DNA of 10,000 nt, taken from Rheinheimera sp. (GTDB lineage: Bacteria > Pseudomonadota > Gammaproteobacteria > Enterobacterales > Alteromonadaceae). This document shows, in pieces, positions 7,101 through 10,000 of the stretch; position 1 is the stretch's first letter; each line of letters starts with the position of its first letter. The translations under genes and the position numbers were made by a program. Where the stretch lies: the NCBI RefSeq assembly GCF_020217005.1, contig NZ_JAIWOI010000277.1:1-10000 (forward strand). The letters run 5' to 3'. Below the pieces are notes generated by a model. It did not search any database, was not told where the DNA came from, and saw only the letters and a list, made by a program, of their open reading frames with translations.

Positions 7101-8584
7101 TAAGTTTGTTACAGGATTTAAAAGTACTGGTAGTGGATGATAATCAGCAATCACGGCTGATTTTATCTGAAGTTATGCGTCATTATGGTTGTCAGGTTGA
7201 TTTAGCCAGTAGCGGTGAACAAGCGCTGCAGCTATTGGAACAGCAGAATAGCTATAAACTGGTGTTACTTGACTGGCTAATGCCTGGCTTGGATGGTTGG
7301 CAGACTGCAGAGAAAATCCGCCAGCTGGTACAAGGACCTGATATGCCTTTGGTGATTATGGTCACAGCCCATGGTCGCGAATGTTTGGCTCAAAAACAAC
7401 AGGAAGATCAACGTCAGCATTTACTAAACGGCTTTATTGTCAAACCAGTTACACCAAGCCGCCTATTAGATGCGGTATTAGATGTGCTGGCGGGCAAACA
7501 AATGTTTTCGACCAGTCAACACAATAGGGTATCAGGCCAAAGCCGGCTCTACGGTCTGCAATTACTATTAGTCGAGGATAATCCCACCAACCAGATAGTG
7601 GCTTCGGAGTTGTTGGGCAATGAAGGTGCATTAGTGGATATAGCGCCGGGAGGTACTTTTGCTCTGGCTATGCTGGAACAAAATCCTGACAAATATGATT
7701 TGGTGCTGATGGATATCCAGATGCCTGATTTGGATGGTTATGAAACCACCAGGCGCATTCGCAGCAAAGCCGCTATGTTGACTTTGCCCATAGTGGCTAT
7801 GACAGCGAATGCAATGCAATCGGACAAACAGGCTTGCCTGGATGCAGGCATGAATGATCATGTTGCCAAGCCTTTTGCTATCGACACTTTGGTTCAAACC
7901 ATACTAAAGTGGTCTAAAACTCCTGCGGATCCCAGCGTCTCTGTTGCGGCTATATCACAACCTTTGCTCAGTGCTGAGTTGTTGGCTAAGGCGTCAGAGC
8001 ATGGCGTACAGCTGAATTCAGCTCTAAACCGTCTGGGCAATTCTGTGGCTGTGTACCATAAAACCCTGAAATCTTTTACCGCTGAACTTAACGTCGCGCT
8101 GATTAAGCTGAACGCAGGTCTTGCTGCCTTAACAGAAAAAGAACTGTACTTACTGGCTCATTCTTTAAAAGGCTCTGCCGCCTCTTTGGGCATTCTGTGT
8201 TTATCAGAGCCTGCAGCTGCGATTGAACAATCCATCAAACAAAAAACAGCGTTGGATTTACCTAAAACATTAGCGAAGTTTATTACGGAGGCGGAAGCTT
8301 TTGCTGCTTTTGCTCCTGAGTTAGTGGCTGCGACTGCACCTGTGGCTGAACAGGAGCCGGCAGTTATACCTGACAAGGCCGAGCTGACAGACTTGTTAGA
8401 GCAACTGGCGTCTTGTTTGCAGAATTTTAACATGAGTGCTTTAGATCACTTTAGCCGGATAAAAGGCGCGCTAGACCGTCTTAATCCACAATGGCTGGGT
8501 CCGTTGGAAAGTGCTTTGGATCAGTTGAATTTTGACCTGGCGCTGCAATATACAGAGCAGTATCAGGCATTACTAAAAAGGTAA
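4121..8584 (+). CDS. CHASE-domain hybrid sensor histidine kinase (PAS x3, HisKA, HATPase, REC x2, Hpt)
   Basis: A 1487-residue inner-membrane hybrid kinase. Membrane segments lie at about 13-31 and 314-337 and flank a periplasmic CHASE sensor (about 65-300; LRGMRGAV at 70-77, ARGFGVIRKV at 106-115). Three PAS domains follow: about 345-462, 495-622 and a short, diverged one at about 632-733. A coiled-coil-like linker lies at about 462-495. The HisKA motif SHEIRTPMN (765-773) has phospho-His766. The ATPase has N883, DTGIGM (915-920) and GGTGLGL (944-950). Receiver 1 (about 999-1122) has D1006, D1007, D1051, T1082 and K1108. Receiver 2 (about 1146-1262) has E1152, D1153, D1198, T1228 and K1250. 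The Hpt has HSLKGSAASLG (1347-1357) with His1347. An extra helical tail runs from about 1418 to 1487. All catalytic residues look intact; no HAMP is evident. A GAAGGGG Shine-Dalgarno lies 8 nt before the ATG, inside the preceding gene. The CHASE ligand cannot be predicted. Confidence 0.96.
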   Translation: MTWLKRNLQEIAVIAVPALVFAALGFYLSVHLEQGQLLQNQQRIQQSLDDKANRLSEAIFEKMTIYQYGLRGMRGAVLSAGPQNFSYNNMLSYSQSRDLSLEFPGARGFGVIRKVAPDQVQGFLQQAAADRGHEFKLNQYSPHKHDLFIIQYIEPLTDNASAIGFDIASEKIRYEAAMSAAGQNKAVLTEPITLVQAENKKSQGFLLLMPIYRQMPVPEDVGQRYKALYGFAYAPLLIDEILFSIRSEDEGIQLEVVDLDAAPQQPFFVRSVSGSVLTDLHSEAEFALFNRNWQVRLVASHAFIEQLGLQDPQAVFYIALSISALIVLIIAFFQLALIRRLQLARHRAVLAAIVENANEAVIGADQTGRISSWNPAAEQMFGYAEDEALGRTIVDLIVPASLKPTQLQLEQRVRGGQKIRYVQTELQDQFGDLHPVSLNLSPILDEKGLFIGSALTVNDISHIKQAEQKLQQANEELEHQVELRTAEIERVSALQRSILSNANYAIITTDLNGVITSFNPAAETMLQYQAHEVVGRQSPAIFHDQDEVLEYAEQLTRQLGYQVEPDFAVFVAKPKQGKTDNREWSYIRKDGSRCPVQLAVTALLDQQKLVVGYLGIARDLTLQKELEFELALAKVSTEQSPDLVFWLTDSADVIKANPAALACCAGSLSLAELALQLVGDRLPQLMQNAEKKRSVQFESQFEDSEGRQIPLSVNLSWIRFEQRSYFYLVARDRSEQHRRELELAQARQLADAANDAKSSFLANMSHEIRTPMNAILGMLQLVQQTSLTNRQEEYIRQTEIAAKSLLAILNDILDFSKVEAGKLEMDSHSFELSSLMEELGTILSANLGSKDVEVLYQFDDDLPQLVVGDSLRLKQVLLNLTGNAIKFTEKGEVVVSLEVTERTDDAAKIKFRVKDTGIGMTQQQLAVIFQSFSQAESSISRRYGGTGLGLAISRGLVELMGGQLCVDSQFGIGSSFEFELWFNCLSLSATQADLSLLQDLKVLVVDDNQQSRLILSEVMRHYGCQVDLASSGEQALQLLEQQNSYKLVLLDWLMPGLDGWQTAEKIRQLVQGPDMPLVIMVTAHGRECLAQKQQEDQRQHLLNGFIVKPVTPSRLLDAVLDVLAGKQMFSTSQHNRVSGQSRLYGLQLLLVEDNPTNQIVASELLGNEGALVDIAPGGTFALAMLEQNPDKYDLVLMDIQMPDLDGYETTRRIRSKAAMLTLPIVAMTANAMQSDKQACLDAGMNDHVAKPFAIDTLVQTILKWSKTPADPSVSVAAISQPLLSAELLAKASEHGVQLNSALNRLGNSVAVYHKTLKSFTAELNVALIKLNAGLAALTEKELYLLAHSLKGSAASLGILCLSEPAAAIEQSIKQKTALDLPKTLAKFITEAEAFAAFAPELVAATAPVAEQEPAVIPDKAELTDLLEQLASCLQNFNMSALDHFSRIKGALDRLNPQWLGPLESALDQLNFDLALQYTEQYQALLKR
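8575..8581 (+). promoter_or_regulatory. Shine-Dalgarno selecting the ATG start of the receiver-only gene
   Basis: AAAAAGG ends 9 nt before the ATG at 8591 and lies in the last codons of the kinase gene. TTG (8585) and GTG (8588) stand in the same frame just ahead of that ATG, only 3 and 6 nt after this site. The spacing and codon choice favour ATG. Confidence 0.5.
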
Positions 8585-8590
8585 TTGGTG

Positions 8591-9028
8591 ATGAGTATTG
8601 CCCAGTTGAGTGCAGAAAAAGCAAAAATTCTGGTGGTGGACGACCAGCCAGTCAATATCCAAATCATTCACCAGATGCTCAATGCTGACTATCAGATTTT
8701 TATGGCTACCTCTGGTGCTCAGGCGATCAGTTTGTGCCAGAGCAACCCGCCAGATTTGATCTTGCTGGACGTGTTAATGCCTGAACTCGATGGTCTGGAA
8801 ACCTGCCGATTATTAAAGCAAAAAGCGGAACTGGCTGATATACCCGTGATTTTTGTTACTGGAATGCAAAACCCGGAAGAGGAGGCTTTATGCTGGGGTG
8901 CGGGCGGTGATGATTTTGTGCTCAAACCTGTGAATGCAGTAACGCTGAAACACAGGATTAAAACTCAACTGAAACTGGTGCACCAAGCACGTTTAGTGCA
9001 GCAGTTAGAAGCGAAAAAGACAGTTTAA
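8591..9028 (+). CDS. Receiver-only (single-domain) response regulator
   Basis: Starting at the ATG, this encodes 145 residues that are almost entirely one receiver domain: acidic pair D17/D18, phospho-acceptor D60, T90 and K112 in a LKPV context. About 15 helical, charged residues follow, and there is no output domain. Reading from the TTG at 8585 would add only two residues. It lies 6 nt after the kinase stop, so it belongs to the same operon. Its key residues fall at exactly the same numbers as in the receiver of the divergent GGDEF-EAL protein, and both open with a KILxVDDQP motif, suggesting the same receiver subfamily. Possible roles are a diffusible phosphate shuttle or sink, or control by protein-protein contact as in CheY-like proteins. 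Its stop codon interlocks with that of the convergent WYL gene within TTAA. The domain call is firm; the role is inferred. Confidence 0.92.
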   Translation: MSIAQLSAEKAKILVVDDQPVNIQIIHQMLNADYQIFMATSGAQAISLCQSNPPDLILLDVLMPELDGLETCRLLKQKAELADIPVIFVTGMQNPEEEALCWGAGGDDFVLKPVNAVTLKHRIKTQLKLVHQARLVQQLEAKKTV

Positions 9029-9951
9029 GGGTACAAAGCTAAAATCGCCTGGCTTTGTTGGCAAAGCTCCCGTTTTAATGCATCAGGAGCCAGCACTTTC
9101 GCTGCTGTGCCCAGCGACAATAACCAGCAGGCTAAAGAGCACCAATCGCTGCAATGCACGGCCATCACTACACCTTCTGCGTTCTGTTGCTCGTCTGTGA
9201 TACCTTGCCACCATTCCCTTCTGGCTCTGTCTGCCGCTGCATGCAGAAAGAGGATCTGCGCTGTCAGTTGAGCTGGCGGCGTACCTTGTTGTAAAAAGTC
9301 TTTGGCGTTGAAGTCGCCTCTGGCCTGAAACTCTTCGTTATGCAGTTGCAGGTTTTCAATGCGGTCGGTGCGAAAATCCCGATAATCCTGCCGCAGCCTG
9401 CACCAGGCAATCAAATGCCAGCGCCCCAGATAAAACACTAAGCCAGCGGCTTCGACTGTTCTGCTGCTCTGCGTCTGACTAGCGCTGAGATACTCAAAAG
9501 TCAGCAGTTGTTGCCGGGCTATGGCTTGTTGTAATACAGATAAATCGGCTTGCTGTGGGTGGTTAGCTTGTGGTGTAGCCATGCCATTGGCTAAAAGCTC
9601 CAGTCGGTGTTTGGCTTCATTGGGCAACACAGCTTTGATTTTATCCAAAGCCGACTGCATTTTTTCGTTATAGCTATGAGTGGTCATTCGTTGAGCCAGC
9701 ATCACCCCGGTCGACAGTGCATAAGCTTCCTGCTCGGAGAAATTCACCGGAGGCAATAAATAACCTTTCATCAGGCTGTAGCCAACGCCAGTCTCTGCCA
9801 GAATAGGTACTCCAGCCTCACCTAAAGCCGCAATATCGCGATAAATAGTACGGACACTTAAACCAAAGTGTTCCGCCATGTCTTCGGCTGTGCAGGTGCG
9901 GCGACTTTGCAAATACAAAATCAGCGCCAGCAAGCGATCTATACGATTCAT
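9025..9951 (-). CDS. YafY-type HTH-WYL transcriptional regulator
   Basis: A 308-residue DNA-binding regulator. The N-terminal winged helix-turn-helix (about 3-60) contains the DeoR/HTH_11-like run MAEHFGLSVRTIYRDIAALG (25-44). The WYL domain (about 138-205) has GRWHLIAWC (176-184) and FRTDRI (193-198); the eponymous Trp-Tyr-Leu is Trp-His-Leu here (178-180). A WCX-like C-terminal region occupies about 228-305. Length is typical for the YafY family. The ATG has a strong AAGGGA Shine-Dalgarno with 5-nt spacing on the minus strand. WYL domains are known as ligand- or nucleic-acid-sensing modules, and many such proteins regulate neighbouring or their own genes; the ligand and targets here cannot be told. 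It converges on the receiver gene with a 4-bp overlap and is probably not part of the phosphorelay operon. Confidence 0.93.
   Translation of the reverse strand: MNRIDRLLALILYLQSRRTCTAEDMAEHFGLSVRTIYRDIAALGEAGVPILAETGVGYSLMKGYLLPPVNFSEQEAYALSTGVMLAQRMTTHSYNEKMQSALDKIKAVLPNEAKHRLELLANGMATPQANHPQQADLSVLQQAIARQQLLTFEYLSASQTQSSRTVEAAGLVFYLGRWHLIAWCRLRQDYRDFRTDRIENLQLHNEEFQARGDFNAKDFLQQGTPPAQLTAQILFLHAAADRARREWWQGITDEQQNAEGVVMAVHCSDWCSLACWLLSLGTAAKVLAPDALKRELCQQSQAILALYP
9033..9067 (+). terminator. Competing hairpins just after the operon's last stop (possible termination or 3'-end structure)
   Basis: ACAAAGC (9033-9039) pairs perfectly with GCTTTGT (9052-9058) across a 12-nt loop. The same central arm GCTTTG (9052-9057) also pairs with CAAAGC (9062-9067) across a TTGG tetraloop. 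The two stems exclude each other. There is no T-run after either, so this is not a classical intrinsic terminator. It lies in the 3' coding end of the convergent WYL gene, which may explain the repeats by codon choice. Confidence 0.25.
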
Positions 9952-9984
9952 CAGTTTCCCTTAGTCCGGTCTGTTTAACGGATC

Positions 9985-9998
9985 ATCAGTCGGCTGAT
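9985..9998. repeat. Short inverted repeat upstream of the WYL regulator
   Basis: ATCAG (9985-9989) and CTGAT (9994-9998) are perfect 5-bp arms around TCGG, 34 nt upstream of the regulator's start codon. It could be an autoregulatory operator half-site pair, or a small hairpin ending a gene beyond the window. It is short enough to be chance. Confidence 0.2.
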
Positions 9999-10000
9999 TT

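Noticed and set aside
8585..8590. TTG or GTG start two codons or one codon ahead of the ATG in the receiver-only gene
   Set aside because: The ATG is a better codon with better spacing (9 nt) from the AAAAAGG site; the extra residues add nothing to the domain.
1..10000. Mobile element, phage, CRISPR or defence system
   Set aside because: No transposase, integrase, direct-repeat array, tRNA attachment site or nuclease-type gene is visible; every long frame fits a housekeeping regulator, an ABC ATPase or signalling.

Overview
The window reads as a densely packed chromosomal segment of a Gammaproteobacterium. The ModF-like ABC protein, the GGDEF/EAL regulator and the tripartite-type hybrid kinase best fit the Alteromonadales/Chromatiales side, for example Rheinheimera or Alishewanella. 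That taxonomic guess rests on protein style and moderate base composition judged by eye, not on a search. No RNA gene, insertion sequence, CRISPR array, phage gene or other mobile-element hallmark is visible.

Layout from left to right: (1) a ModF-like double-ABC ATPase on the + strand at 136-1362, whose first nucleotide-binding domain is degenerate; (2) a convergent REC-PAS-GGDEF-EAL cyclic-di-GMP regulator on the - strand at 3424-1307, overlapping the ABC gene tail to tail by 56 bp; (3) a 121-bp divergent intergenic region carrying an imperfect inverted repeat; (4) a three-gene + strand operon: a stand-alone Hpt protein (3546-4121), a 1487-residue hybrid histidine kinase with the order CHASE-PAS-PAS-PAS-HisKA-HATPase-REC-REC-Hpt-tail (4121-8584), and a receiver-only protein (8591-9028); (5) a convergent WYL-domain transcription regulator on the - strand at 9951-9025, whose stop codon interlocks with that of the receiver gene.

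The centre of the window (about 1.3-9.0 kb) is best read as one signalling locus. A membrane kinase with a periplasmic CHASE sensor would feed phosphate through two internal receivers and two Hpt domains. The visible candidate acceptors are a receiver-only protein and a divergently encoded receiver-controlled protein with intact diguanylate cyclase and phosphodiesterase motifs. Four receivers and two Hpts are encoded within 8 kb and no DNA-binding output domain accompanies them, so the likely output is c-di-GMP level. The partner wiring is inferred from neighbourhood only. The least expected observation is that the stand-alone Hpt protein and the kinase C-terminus seem to share not only an Hpt but also the same short helical module after it.
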